Source: Comamonas flocculans (GTDB lineage Bacteria > Pseudomonadota > Gammaproteobacteria > Burkholderiales > Burkholderiaceae_C). From it: 64,000 nucleotides of DNA. The notes beneath the pieces were generated by a model. The model was not told the origin of the DNA. It did not search any database and saw only the letters and a list, made by a program, of their open reading frames with translations. Shown in pieces: positions 55,970-64,000 of this stretch (positions are counted from its first letter, which is position 1; each line of letters begins with the position of its first letter). The position numbers and the translations under genes are program-made. The stretch spans positions 1,798,001-1,862,000 of the forward strand of contig NZ_CP042344.1 in NCBI RefSeq assembly GCF_007954405.1, in the 5' to 3' direction.

Positions 55970-57143
55970 CCGCGCCCTCCGCAGGGCAGCGGCCCGGTGT
56001 GGGCAGCCAAGGGAGCACCACGGCAGCCAGGGCGCAGAACACAAGAGCGCCGCGGCCCCAGCCGCCCAGCTGCGCCATGGCTTGCGGCGCCCAGACCTGC
56101 AGCGCCAGCAGGCACAGGCCCGGGCCCAGGGCCACGCCGCCCAGCAGCAGGCCCAGCCCAGCCGACCGGCCTTGGCGGCGCGTGGCCGGCAGCGCCACCA
56201 GCATCAGCAGACCCAAGCCCAGCGCCAGCAGGCCCAGCGGCTGCAGTCCGGTGCCGGCCAGCGCCAGCAGCCACGCTGCAAGGCCCAGCCACAGGCCGCG
56301 CCAGCGCGCACGTGCGGTGCGGCTTGGCAGGTCGGACAAGACCAGCGCCGGCATCTGCGAATACTGGTCGCGGCCTTCGACCCTTGCCAGGCCTTCGTCC
56401 AGCAGTGCGCGCTTGGTCTGCTCGGGCTCGGTACGCCGCAGCGACTGCGTCAGGCGTTGCAGGCGTTCAAATTGCTCGTTGACATGGCGCAACTGCGCCC
56501 TGAGCCAGGGCAGACGGGCATCGAACTCGCGCCGGCCCAGGCGGGGCAGGCGAAAGGCGAAGTCCCCAGCGCCTATGCGGCTGCAGGCCGCGGCCACGAT
56601 GCGCTCGCGATGCAAGACCTCGCCCGCAAGGCTGTAGCGCAGGCCCTCGGCCCCAAGCGCACCGGTGAAAGCGAGCAGTGCGACCAGGGGCACTGCCCAG
56701 AGCGTCAACAGCGTGGCCGTGGCGGGTTCGCGCCACAGTACATGGATGCGCGCCACCGGTATGCCGCTGACGGTCACCGGGGCCTGGACGGCAAGTGCGG
56801 CCGCGCCCGTCTTGCCGCGCGCGCGCTGGTGCAAGACCTGGTCCCGACTGTCGTGCAGGCTGGCTGCCAGCAGGTCGTCAAAGGCCTGCAGGCGGTGTTC
56901 GAACAAGGCCGTCACTCCCACCAGCTCGTTCAGCGGCACGCCCACCTGCACCGCATGTTGCACCTGCTGCGCCATGCCATCCGCCACCAGACGGGCGCGG
57001 CCTTCGGCCTCCTGGATGGCCATGCCTTGCAGCTGGTGCACCGCCACCCAGCTCAGGCCCAGAAAGACCAGGCACAGCAGTACCAGGCCGCGCAGGGCAA
57101 AGCGCCGCGCAGCATGCACAGGCGGGCCGCCGCGGCGCTTCAC
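55959..57143 (-). CDS. Membrane sensor-like protein of the type III-linked operon
   Basis: This encodes 394 residues from a GTG at 57143 that overlaps the previous stop (GTGA). A membrane segment at 17-37 is followed by an extracytoplasmic region containing MAQQVQHAVQVGVPLNELVG (57-76). A second segment lies near 145-165, then a HAMP-like stretch to about 215. A C-terminal hydrophobic block (about 283-380) has three or four membrane segments. The 49-90 region closely matches residues 290-331 of the MFS fusion two genes upstream. There is no output enzyme domain, so it may act as a sensor or a scaffold for the phosphatase that follows. I recognise no named family. Confidence 0.7.
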   Translation of the reverse strand: MKRRGGPPVHAARRFALRGLVLLCLVFLGLSWVAVHQLQGMAIQEAEGRARLVADGMAQQVQHAVQVGVPLNELVGVTALFEHRLQAFDDLLAASLHDSRDQVLHQRARGKTGAAALAVQAPVTVSGIPVARIHVLWREPATATLLTLWAVPLVALLAFTGALGAEGLRYSLAGEVLHRERIVAAACSRIGAGDFAFRLPRLGRREFDARLPWLRAQLRHVNEQFERLQRLTQSLRRTEPEQTKRALLDEGLARVEGRDQYSQMPALVLSDLPSRTARARWRGLWLGLAAWLLALAGTGLQPLGLLALGLGLLMLVALPATRRQGRSAGLGLLLGGVALGPGLCLLALQVWAPQAMAQLGGWGRGALVFCALAAVVLPWLPTPGRCPAEGADAA

Positions 57144-57898
57144 AGCGGCTCCCGCGCCTGCGCCAGACCATCGAGCGCGCCAGCGATGCGCTGTTCGGCC
57201 CGCTGCAGCCGTGTGGCGGCCTGATCCATCAGGGCCTCATCGCGAGCGGATGCCAGCGCGCGCAGCGACAGCCTGGCCAATACGAGGGTGGCCAGGGTGA
57301 GGCCGAACGCCGCCGCCAGCGCGGCCGCCAGCACCGGCCAGGGCGAGGGGGGGGGCGCCAGCGCCGAAGTGATGCACACCTGCCCCGCGAGCTCGCCAAA
57401 TGGCCCGTGCACGGGAAGACCGAGCGTGAAGTCTTCTTCGCCGACGACGCGCCAGGCGGTCAGGGAAGCGGCCTGCGCATCCGTCGCCACGCCAGCCTGT
57501 GCCCCGGTGCTGGCCAGCAGCCATTCGGCCGGAACCTGTTCGCCGATGGCCCCGCGGTCGGTGCTGAAAAGGGAGATGGCGCCGGCGTCGAACACCTCGG
57601 CCGCGACCAGCGTGGGGTCGTCGGCCAACAGGTCTTCCAGCATGGCCTGGGCCTGGTGGCTGCCGGCCAGATCGAAGCCCAGCGCCAGGTTGGTCTGCAG
57701 GCGTTCACGCAGGGACTGCAGTGCGATCTCGAGTCGCGCTTCGCGCAGGCCCTGGGCCTGCGCGCGCTGCAGGCCGGCGAGCAACGCCACCAGCAGCAGC
57801 AGGCCCAGCATGGCCATCAGCCACCAGCGCCAGGCGAGCTCCACGCAGGCAGCGAGTCCGGGGCGCGGGCGGGGCAGCTGCTCGGGCCCCGGGTTCAT
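57140..57898 (-). CDS. Small membrane protein with periplasmic sensor region
   Basis: The 252-residue protein has one membrane segment at 24-42 and an extracytoplasmic domain to about 170 (LQTNLALGFDLAGSHQAQAM, then LVAAEVFDAGAISLFSTDRG). A second segment lies near 178-200 and a short cytoplasmic helical tail follows. The layout matches the sensor halves of neighbouring genes but lacks an output domain. Both ends are coupled: its ATG overlaps the binding-protein stop (ATGA) and its stop overlaps the next start. Function is unknown; signal input for the operon's phosphatase is the simplest guess. Confidence 0.7.
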   Translation of the reverse strand: MNPGPEQLPRPRPGLAACVELAWRWWLMAMLGLLLLVALLAGLQRAQAQGLREARLEIALQSLRERLQTNLALGFDLAGSHQAQAMLEDLLADDPTLVAAEVFDAGAISLFSTDRGAIGEQVPAEWLLASTGAQAGVATDAQAASLTAWRVVGEEDFTLGLPVHGPFGELAGQVCITSALAPPPSPWPVLAAALAAAFGLTLATLVLARLSLRALASARDEALMDQAATRLQRAEQRIAGALDGLAQAREPL

Positions 57899-58932
57899 TG
57901 CACCACCTCGGCCACGTTCAGCAGCGCCAGCGGCGGATACAGGCCCAGCGCCTTGGCCGTGCCCATGTTGATCAGCAGCGAAAAGCGCTGCAGCGATTCG
58001 GCGGGGATGCGCTCCACAGGCGTCTTGTCCACCAGGATTTGCGCCGCCTTGTAGCCGGCGAAGCGCCCCACATTGGTGCCGTTGGCGAACAGGCCGAACA
58101 TGCAGGATGCCTTGCGGACTATGCTCTCTGTAGCGCAAAACGTAGGCAGGCCTTCGGAAATTGCCGTTTTTGATACCAAATCCCGGTGCGTGAAGGCAAG
58201 GAAGGTGCTGGGGCCGACATAGAGCAGGTCGGCGCCGCGCTCGCGCAGCCCGCGGATGAGCGCGGGCAGCGCCTGGGCCTGGGGTTGGCCGCTCGCGTCC
58301 AGCGGCAGTGCCGCTTCCAGCAGCTCGAAGCCCTCGCCGCCCGCCATGCGGCGCAGTTCATCGGCCACGCCCACGGTATTGGATTCGGCCGGGTTGGTGA
58401 TGTAGCCCAGGCGCTTGAAGGGCAGGTAGCCGCGCATCGCGTTCAACTGCACCGCCACGGGCGCCACGTGGCTGACGCCGGTGACATTGCGTCCCGGCGG
58501 GTTGGTCTGCCTGAGCAGGCCCGAGCCCACGGGGTCGGTCACCTCGGTGAAGACGATGGGGATGTCGCGGATGTGCTGGTCCGGGCCGGCGTCGTGCTTG
58601 CCGGCCATGGCCAGGGTGGTGCCCGTGCCCCAGGTGTAGATGAGGTCGGGCGCCAGCGCACGCACCTTCTCGACCGTGGCCGGCCCGTCTTCGGCGCGGC
58701 CCGAATACACCACGGTGTCGATCTTCACGTTCAGGTTGCGCTTGAGCAGGTAGTCCTGAAAGCCGGCCTCGGTGTTTTCGGGCCGGTGCGGCAGCACCAT
58801 CACGATGTGGTAGCCCGGCGCCGCGGCTGGCTGCGGCGTCTGCGCCGGCGCACGCATCGGCACGCTGGCCGCCAGCAGGGCCGCCAGGATCAGGGCGGCG
58901 CCCGGACGCTGCCGGGCTTCAAGCCATTGCAT
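57895..58932 (-). CDS. ABC-type substrate-binding protein (pfam04392-like)
   Basis: The 345-residue protein has an N-terminal signal (about 1-30, ending APAQ). It then shows the ABC_sub_bind pattern: LIYTWGTGTTLAMAGK, DIPIVFTEVTDPVGSGLL, NVTGVSHVAP, LLYVGPSTFLAF and a type I binding-protein end. Relatives bind aromatic or small organic ligands, and some feed sensors rather than transporters. No ABC permease is near, so here it may present a ligand to the membrane sensors encoded around it. It overlaps the MFS-fusion stop by 14 bp. Confidence 0.85.
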   Translation of the reverse strand: MQWLEARQRPGAALILAALLAASVPMRAPAQTPQPAAAPGYHIVMVLPHRPENTEAGFQDYLLKRNLNVKIDTVVYSGRAEDGPATVEKVRALAPDLIYTWGTGTTLAMAGKHDAGPDQHIRDIPIVFTEVTDPVGSGLLRQTNPPGRNVTGVSHVAPVAVQLNAMRGYLPFKRLGYITNPAESNTVGVADELRRMAGGEGFELLEAALPLDASGQPQAQALPALIRGLRERGADLLYVGPSTFLAFTHRDLVSKTAISEGLPTFCATESIVRKASCMFGLFANGTNVGRFAGYKAAQILVDKTPVERIPAESLQRFSLLINMGTAKALGLYPPLALLNVAEVVQ

Positions 58933-61678
58933 GTTTCACTCCGTCGGCCTGCGCGGCGCGCAAGCCTGTCATCAAACCCAGCGTACCCAGGGCGAGCAGC
59001 GCACCCACCACCAGCACTGCGCCGTCCATGCCCAGCCGCGCCACCGCCAGCGCCACCACGAAGGGCGCGAGGATGCTGCCCACGCGCTCCAGGAAGCGAA
59101 ACGCCGCGAGCGCCTGCGCCGGTGTGACGGTTTGGGCGCCCGCCAGGCTGGCGCCTTGCGCTTGCGCGCTGGATGCCTCGAAGGCCTCGGTGACCAGCAC
59201 CAGTTGCGGCGCCGATTGAAAAGCCTGCGCCACCCCAAGCAGCGCGCAGCACAGCGCCGCTCCCCAGGCGCCACCCACCAGCACCATCAGGCCGCAGGCC
59301 AGGGCCGAGAGCGCGCAACCCCAGACGACCCAGGAGCGGCGCTGCCCGCTCAGGTCAGACCAGCGCGCCACCAGCGGCGCCACGATCATGAATGCGAGAA
59401 AGTAGGCCAGCAGCACGCGCCCGGACACCGCGGCGCTCTCGCCCTGTGCCTGCAGGTACAGCGGCGTGACCACCACCAGCAACGCCACCGCGGCCAGGCG
59501 GGCCGGCACCGCAGCGTACCAGGTCACCGCCATCACCTGGCGGTTGCGCAGTATCGCCGCCATGCCGCGCCAACCCAATGCCGGCGGGACGTCGCTGCTT
59601 TCGTGCTGCAGCCGGGGCAGGCTGATGCTGACCAGCGCCGCCATGCCCAGGCAGAGCGCGCAGGCGGCGAAGGCCAGAGTGGTGCCCAGCCGCTGCACCA
59701 GCAGGCCGCCCAGCGCCGGGCCGCAGACGCCTGCGGCAACGATCGCGGCGGCCACCTCCACCAGGCCGCGCCCGCGGCTGCGGCTGTCGGTCAGGCGCAC
59801 GATGGCCGTCTGCGCCAGGATGAGCAGCAGGCCGTAGGCAAGCCCGCTGCCCGCGCGCAGCAGCATCAGCGTGGCCGCGTCCTGCGCCCAGGCCGTGGCC
59901 AGCAGCAGCGCAGCGCCGGCGAGCGAGCTCAGAAACAGCGCCCAGCGCATGGCCACGCGCCGGGCCAGCCAGGGCCCGAGCGGCTGCGCCAGCGCCAGCG
60001 TGAGCATGAAGGTGGCCACCGGCAGCACCGCCACCGTGGTGGGTGAAATGGCCAGGCCCGGCGGCTGCATTTCCGAGGCGAACACGGTGAAGAAGGGGCG
60101 CAGCAGCTCGTCCGAGAGCGCGGTGAGAAAGACCAGCAGGCGTATGCGCGTGAGCGCCATGGCGCGGGCGTTGGGCTGCTCGCCGCGCAGCACGGAGGCG
60201 GCCTGCGCAGCCAGGTCTTGCAGCGTCTGGCGGATGTCTTGCCACCAGTCGTGCAGCCGCTGCGTGCCCGCGCGGTGGGCGACGTCCGCCTGCAGGCGCA
60301 ACCTGCGCGCCTGGCGGCACCACTGCGCCCAGAGCACGGAAAAATCCAGATAGGGCTTGAGCACCGAGCGCTGCCAGGTGGCGCCCAGCATCTCGCGCGC
60401 CAGCACCAGGCCGACCAGAATCGCAAAGGCCAGATCGATCAGCACGGCCCGCACGCGTGCATCGATGTAGGCAAACGTGGTGCCGCTGCTCAGGCTGGCG
60501 TCGCTGCCCGCTGCCGCGCCCCCACCGGCCAGCGCGGTCACCGTTTGCCGCACCAGGCGAAAGGCCGTGTCGCCCTCGCCCGCGGCGGCCAGCGCCCGGG
60601 CTGCCTCGCTCGCGCTCGCCCTGGTCTGGCTGACGAGTACCGGGGCGCTGTCGGGCGAACTCTGCCAGGCAAGGAAGGCCACTTCGGGGGCGGTTTCGAG
60701 CTCGGCCTGGAGCATGGCATCCACGCCCACCAGCCTGTCGGCGGGAATGCCCAGCGAGAGCGCACGCTGCACCTGTTCCTGCGCCATGCTGAGCACCGAG
60801 CGGGCGTTGCGGTCGATCTGCTCGAGCAGCAGCGGCTTGGCCAGCTGGCGACCCTGCCAGGCCAGCAGCGTCAGGGCGGCAAAACTCAGCAGCATGGCCG
60901 CCGCCAGCAAGGCGCCGGCGCGCCGGCCACCGGGCGCGGCGCGCTCGAGCTCAGGCAGGTGGAGGGCGTCTTCGGGCTCGGCAGCGCCGAGCGCCGAGCC
61001 CGCCTGCCGCAGGCGCCGGCCCGTGAGCAGGGCCCAGGCCATGCCGATACCGCCGAGCGCAAGCGACAGGAGCATGCCCACGGCCAGGGCGTAAGGCCAC
61101 AGTGGCCGGATCACCGACCATGCGGCCGCCCGCAAGGCGCTCAGGTCATAGACCAGCCACAGAACCCCGGCGCGATGGCCCGAGGGGTCGAGCAGCGCCG
61201 TGCCGACGAACATCTGCGCGCCCTGCTGGCGTACCAGCGATGCCACGGGCGCATCCGCATGGTTGCCCGAGCCCATGAGCCGGGCGGTCCAGCTGCCGTG
61301 CAGCGCACCGGCGTAGCGGCCGGCCGACTGGCCGAGCTCGGCCACCACCTCGCCGTCGCCGGTGGCGACCCAGCCGCCGACCAGCTCGGTGTCCTGGGCG
61401 CCCTGGCGTGCCAGCACCACAGGCAGCTGCGTTTGGTCATGCAGACCCAGCCCCAGCCGGTAGCCGAAGGCGATCTGGTCGCTGACGCGCTGGGCGGTGC
61501 GCAGGCTGCGGCTTTGCGCAAATTCCAGCATCACCTGTTCGATGCGCAGGCCGATGAGCAGCGCCGACAGCAGCACCAGCAGCCAGGCGACCGGCGCAGC
61601 CACGCGAAACGCCGACATGCCGTGGCTCCAGGCCCCGGCTGCGTGCCCCGCGGGCGTGCGTGTGCCGTCGGAGCGCAT
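58919..61678 (-). CDS. Sensor-MFS fusion membrane protein
   Basis: The 919-residue protein combines two extracytoplasmic sensor modules with a major facilitator domain. Membrane segments near 26-46 and 193-215 flank the first module. Segments near 256-274 and 409-427 flank the second, which contains MAQEQVQRALSLGIPADRLV. A cytoplasmic linker (about 430-505) leads to twelve-segment MFS sequence (about 510-919; LSDELLRPFFTVFASEMQPP early, then RAGSGLAYGLLLILAQTAIV). The start ATG lies 1 bp after the secretin stop. Sensor domains fused to an MFS carrier are unusual; it may be a transport-coupled receptor rather than a plain exporter. Confidence 0.8.
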   Translation of the reverse strand: MRSDGTRTPAGHAAGAWSHGMSAFRVAAPVAWLLVLLSALLIGLRIEQVMLEFAQSRSLRTAQRVSDQIAFGYRLGLGLHDQTQLPVVLARQGAQDTELVGGWVATGDGEVVAELGQSAGRYAGALHGSWTARLMGSGNHADAPVASLVRQQGAQMFVGTALLDPSGHRAGVLWLVYDLSALRAAAWSVIRPLWPYALAVGMLLSLALGGIGMAWALLTGRRLRQAGSALGAAEPEDALHLPELERAAPGGRRAGALLAAAMLLSFAALTLLAWQGRQLAKPLLLEQIDRNARSVLSMAQEQVQRALSLGIPADRLVGVDAMLQAELETAPEVAFLAWQSSPDSAPVLVSQTRASASEAARALAAAGEGDTAFRLVRQTVTALAGGGAAAGSDASLSSGTTFAYIDARVRAVLIDLAFAILVGLVLAREMLGATWQRSVLKPYLDFSVLWAQWCRQARRLRLQADVAHRAGTQRLHDWWQDIRQTLQDLAAQAASVLRGEQPNARAMALTRIRLLVFLTALSDELLRPFFTVFASEMQPPGLAISPTTVAVLPVATFMLTLALAQPLGPWLARRVAMRWALFLSSLAGAALLLATAWAQDAATLMLLRAGSGLAYGLLLILAQTAIVRLTDSRSRGRGLVEVAAAIVAAGVCGPALGGLLVQRLGTTLAFAACALCLGMAALVSISLPRLQHESSDVPPALGWRGMAAILRNRQVMAVTWYAAVPARLAAVALLVVVTPLYLQAQGESAAVSGRVLLAYFLAFMIVAPLVARWSDLSGQRRSWVVWGCALSALACGLMVLVGGAWGAALCCALLGVAQAFQSAPQLVLVTEAFEASSAQAQGASLAGAQTVTPAQALAAFRFLERVGSILAPFVVALAVARLGMDGAVLVVGALLALGTLGLMTGLRAAQADGVKHAMA

Positions 61679-61679
61679 C

Positions 61680-63629
61680 TCAGAACTCTCCCGATGCCGG
61701 CCGCAGATCCGTCCCTGGTGCGTAGTTGCCGGAAGGCTCCATCCGATCGGGCAGGCGGGCCGGCGCGGGCGGAGGGTTCACCAGCCGCGAGGCTTCGTCG
61801 CGCGACGGATCGTCCATGTACGCGTCGGCAGACTCGCCCGGAAACTCGCGCCCCGGCGGAGCGACGATGCGCGCCGCCGGCCCGGCGCCGCGCGGTTCCG
61901 ACTCGGGCAGCGCCACCACGCGCGGCTTGATGAGGAAGAGGCGCTCGCGCACCTGGCGGTTGTCCACCTTGTGCGAAAACAGGCTGCCGAGCAGCGGGAT
62001 TTCTCCGAGCACCGGGATCCGGTCGTTGGAATGCACGGTCTGCTGGGTGTTGTAGCCGCCGATCAGGAGGGTCTGACTCTCGCCCACGATGGCCTGGGTG
62101 CTGACGGTGCTGCGCCGCACCGTGGGCAGGCCGTCGACCTGGCGGTCCTGAATCTGTCCGTCCTCGATGTCCACGTCGAGCTGGATGGTCGGTCCCAGCC
62201 GGTCGCGCTCGATGTAGTGCGGTGTGACCTTGAGCGTGGTGCCCACGGTGACCGGGGTGACCGTGGCCACGCGCTCGCCGGTGGTGCGGATATAGAAGGT
62301 TTCGGACAGGTCGAGCAGCGCGCCGGTGTGGTCTATGGTGAGGATGGACGGGCGCGACTGGATCGAGGCTTCGCCTATGCCTTCGAGCGCGCGGATGCGC
62401 GTGACCAGGTAGTTGCCCGCATCAAGCACCACGCTGTTGGTGTTGATGTTGGCGCTGCGCGCGGCGCCCGATATGGTCAGCGCCCCGGCCGCTGGCGAGA
62501 CGTCGCCAAAACCCGCTGCCACGCCGCCCTTGCGCCCGCCCCAGGCGATGCCCAGTTCATCGAGGCGCGTGGAGTTCACGTCGATGATCATGGCCTCGAT
62601 CTCGATCAGCGCGGTGGGCACGTCAAGCTGCTCGATCAAGGCCTGGTACATCGGCAGGCGGTCGGGCGTGTCCTGCACGATCAGCGCGTTCAGGCGCGAG
62701 TCGGCCTGGATGGAGGGCCTGGACAGGCGTGCGCTGGCGGACGCGGCCGGGTCCGCGCCTTCGGCCGTGGCCGCCGCCGTCTTGTGCGCATCGCCGCCGG
62801 ACAAGGGGGCGATGGGGGCGAGCTGGTGGCTGCTGGGCGGCAGCGCCGCGGCCTGCGGGTTGCCGCTGGCGCGCAGCGGCGCCGCCAGGCGGTTGACGGC
62901 TTCGCTGTCGGCCCCGATCGGGATCACGTCGGTGGCGGCGCCGCCGTCGCCGCCGCTGATCAATGCGCGCAGCACGCGGGCGAGCCCCGGCGTGGTGAGC
63001 TGTCGGTCCCGGTAGGTGATGGTGCGGTCGTCGACCGAGGCGTGCTTGAGCCGAAACACCGCCACCTTCTGCCCCCCGCCCAGCGGCGGCAGGCTGGCCA
63101 TGGTGCGCTGCACCAGCGCCACGTAGGCTGGCGGGCCCGAGACCAGCGCCAGACCCTGCTCGGGCAGCTCGCCCCAGCCGAAGCGCGCGTCCAGCACGCC
63201 CAGGCTGGTCAGGGCCTTGCGTACCGCCGGCATGCTGGAGCCGGAGGCGTTGATCGAGGTCGTGCTCATCTCGCTGGTGCGGCTGATGAACAGCGTGCCA
63301 GCATGGGTGAACCACTGAAAGCCGTAGGCGCTGCCGAGCTGGTCCAGGAATTCGCCGGGGTTGCGCGCCTGAAAGCGCCCGTTGACCTTGCCACCGATCT
63401 GCGGCGAAAGATCCAGCCCGAGGCTGAAGGAGCCGGCGAAGTCGCGCAGCACCTCGGCCACCGAGACGGGCTTCTCGGCGTAGTAGTTGAAGGGGTCGTC
63501 CGTCCAGGGCGGCGGGCTGGCGTAGGCCGTCGGCCCGGCCAGGCCCAACACCGCGACCAGGCTTGCCAGCACTGTCGCGCGGCGGCCCCAGTGCCACGCA
63601 TTGGCGCGCATCATGTTCGGCGCCCTCAT
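61680..63629 (-). CDS. sctC: Type III secretion outer-membrane secretin
   Basis: The 649-residue protein has a signal peptide (cleaved near AYA, about 37). The N0 domain (NYYAEKPVSVAEVLRDFAGS, then GEFLDQLGSAYGFQWF) and ring-building N1/N3 domains (LNALIVQDTPDRLPMYQALI) precede the secretin core. IVGESQTLLIGGYNTQQTV, IPVLGEIPLLGSLFSHK and ERLFLIKPRVV identify the core. The N-terminal set is characteristic of type III (SctC/HrcC/YscC) rather than type II or pilus secretins. The ATG at 63629 overlaps the chaperone stop (ATGA). An Ala/Pro-rich tail follows the core, as in other SctC proteins. Confidence 0.9.
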   Translation of the reverse strand: MRAPNMMRANAWHWGRRATVLASLVAVLGLAGPTAYASPPPWTDDPFNYYAEKPVSVAEVLRDFAGSFSLGLDLSPQIGGKVNGRFQARNPGEFLDQLGSAYGFQWFTHAGTLFISRTSEMSTTSINASGSSMPAVRKALTSLGVLDARFGWGELPEQGLALVSGPPAYVALVQRTMASLPPLGGGQKVAVFRLKHASVDDRTITYRDRQLTTPGLARVLRALISGGDGGAATDVIPIGADSEAVNRLAAPLRASGNPQAAALPPSSHQLAPIAPLSGGDAHKTAAATAEGADPAASASARLSRPSIQADSRLNALIVQDTPDRLPMYQALIEQLDVPTALIEIEAMIIDVNSTRLDELGIAWGGRKGGVAAGFGDVSPAAGALTISGAARSANINTNSVVLDAGNYLVTRIRALEGIGEASIQSRPSILTIDHTGALLDLSETFYIRTTGERVATVTPVTVGTTLKVTPHYIERDRLGPTIQLDVDIEDGQIQDRQVDGLPTVRRSTVSTQAIVGESQTLLIGGYNTQQTVHSNDRIPVLGEIPLLGSLFSHKVDNRQVRERLFLIKPRVVALPESEPRGAGPAARIVAPPGREFPGESADAYMDDPSRDEASRLVNPPPAPARLPDRMEPSGNYAPGTDLRPASGEF

Positions 63630-64000
63630 TGCCTGGACAGCACCTGGCCCCAGAAGGCCAGTTCGTTGACGAAGTCGCCGACCAGCTCGTCCACTTCCTG
63701 CGTCGAGCTGGCGGCCGCGGTCTGGCTGAGCCAGAACGCGCGCTCGCTGGCGTCCACCACGCAGGCGGCGCCAGCGCCCTGGATGCGCCCGCAGGCGAGC
63801 GCGCCCATGCTGCGCAGCAGCTCGTCGCGCGCCGGGCCGGCTTCGGGCAGCTCGCACAGGCGCGAGCGCACCTGGATGCGTCCGTCGGACAGGCTGCGCA
63901 GCTGCAGCCGGTAGCGCTCGTCCACCGTGAGGTTGAGCCGGCTGCCGTCGTGCGGCCCGCTCTGGCCCAGTGCGGTGGCGGCGTAGCTGGCCAGCAGGGC
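63626..64000 (-). CDS. CesT-like type III secretion chaperone (partial)
   Basis: The frame is open from the right edge (base 64000) with no start visible, giving 124 residues of the C-terminal part. LTVDERYRLQLRSLSDGRIQ and the acidic end VDELVGDFVNELAFWGQVLS fit small type III chaperones of the CesT/Tir-chaperone class, which form dimers and deliver effectors. The assignment leans on the adjoining secretin gene, since these chaperones diverge strongly. Its stop overlaps the secretin start by 4 bp. Confidence 0.6.
   Translation of the reverse strand, partial: ALLASYAATALGQSGPHDGSRLNLTVDERYRLQLRSLSDGRIQVRSRLCELPEAGPARDELLRSMGALACGRIQGAGAACVVDASERAFWLSQTAAASSTQEVDELVGDFVNELAFWGQVLSRQ

Overview
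This is a high-GC window from a betaproteobacterium, most likely Comamonadaceae (Burkholderiales). The inference rests on gene orders typical of the group (rpe-gph near trpEGDC, recG-oxyR-ubiA, thiL/pgpA/cinA), on the protein sequences, and on a small hairpin-bearing repeat family resembling elements I remember from comamonad genomes. The name is an inference; no database was searched.

Region 1 (1-16 kb): the 3' end of a lipoate ligase-like gene, a branched-chain amino-acid-type binding protein, then a leftward run of MAPEG, a degenerate kinase-like protein, CinA/PncC, PgpA and MuiA. A rightward block holds a large unknown lipoprotein and a PBP4-type peptidase. Leftward AraC, ThiL, YbdK-type ligase and a Kef-type antiporter follow, then rpe. 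MuiA to AraC appears to separate thiL from pgpA-cinA, which are often adjacent in this order.

Region 2 (16-31 kb): gph, then a leftward two-partner secretion locus (TpsB, plus a TpsA exoprotein carrying a C-terminal caspase-like domain) and a DsrE-like protein, all placed between gph and trpE. The trpEGDC operon is preceded by a 26-codon leader peptide with Trp-Pro-Trp and RNA hairpins, an attenuator-like arrangement. A PAS/GGDEF protein follows that is split by a one-base frameshift in a G run.

Region 3 (31-43.5 kb): queA, two tandem HD-GYP paralogues, recG, oxyR with an OxyR-like box just downstream in front of dps, ubiA, proC, and divergent glpK/glpD only 35 bp apart.

Region 4 (43.5-52.7 kb): spc/alpha ribosomal operon from rplN through secY, rpmJ, rpsM-K-D, rpoA and rplQ, with a clear promoter before rplN, then initiator tRNA-fMet and an intrinsic terminator. 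infA is not in its common place.

Region 5 (52.7-64 kb): a gene-poor stretch with a decayed transposase start, a hemerythrin-domain gene behind an FNR-like box, then a leftward gene train running off the window edge. In transcription order it encodes a CesT-like chaperone (partial), a type III secretion secretin (SctC), a sensor-MFS fusion, an ABC-type periplasmic binding protein, two membrane sensor proteins and a SpoIIE/RsbU-type PP2C phosphatase. Every junction overlaps or is 1 bp. It reads as an envelope-sensing module tied to type III secretion, reminiscent of the Bordetella BtrU partner switch, and is the strongest candidate here for an undescribed system.
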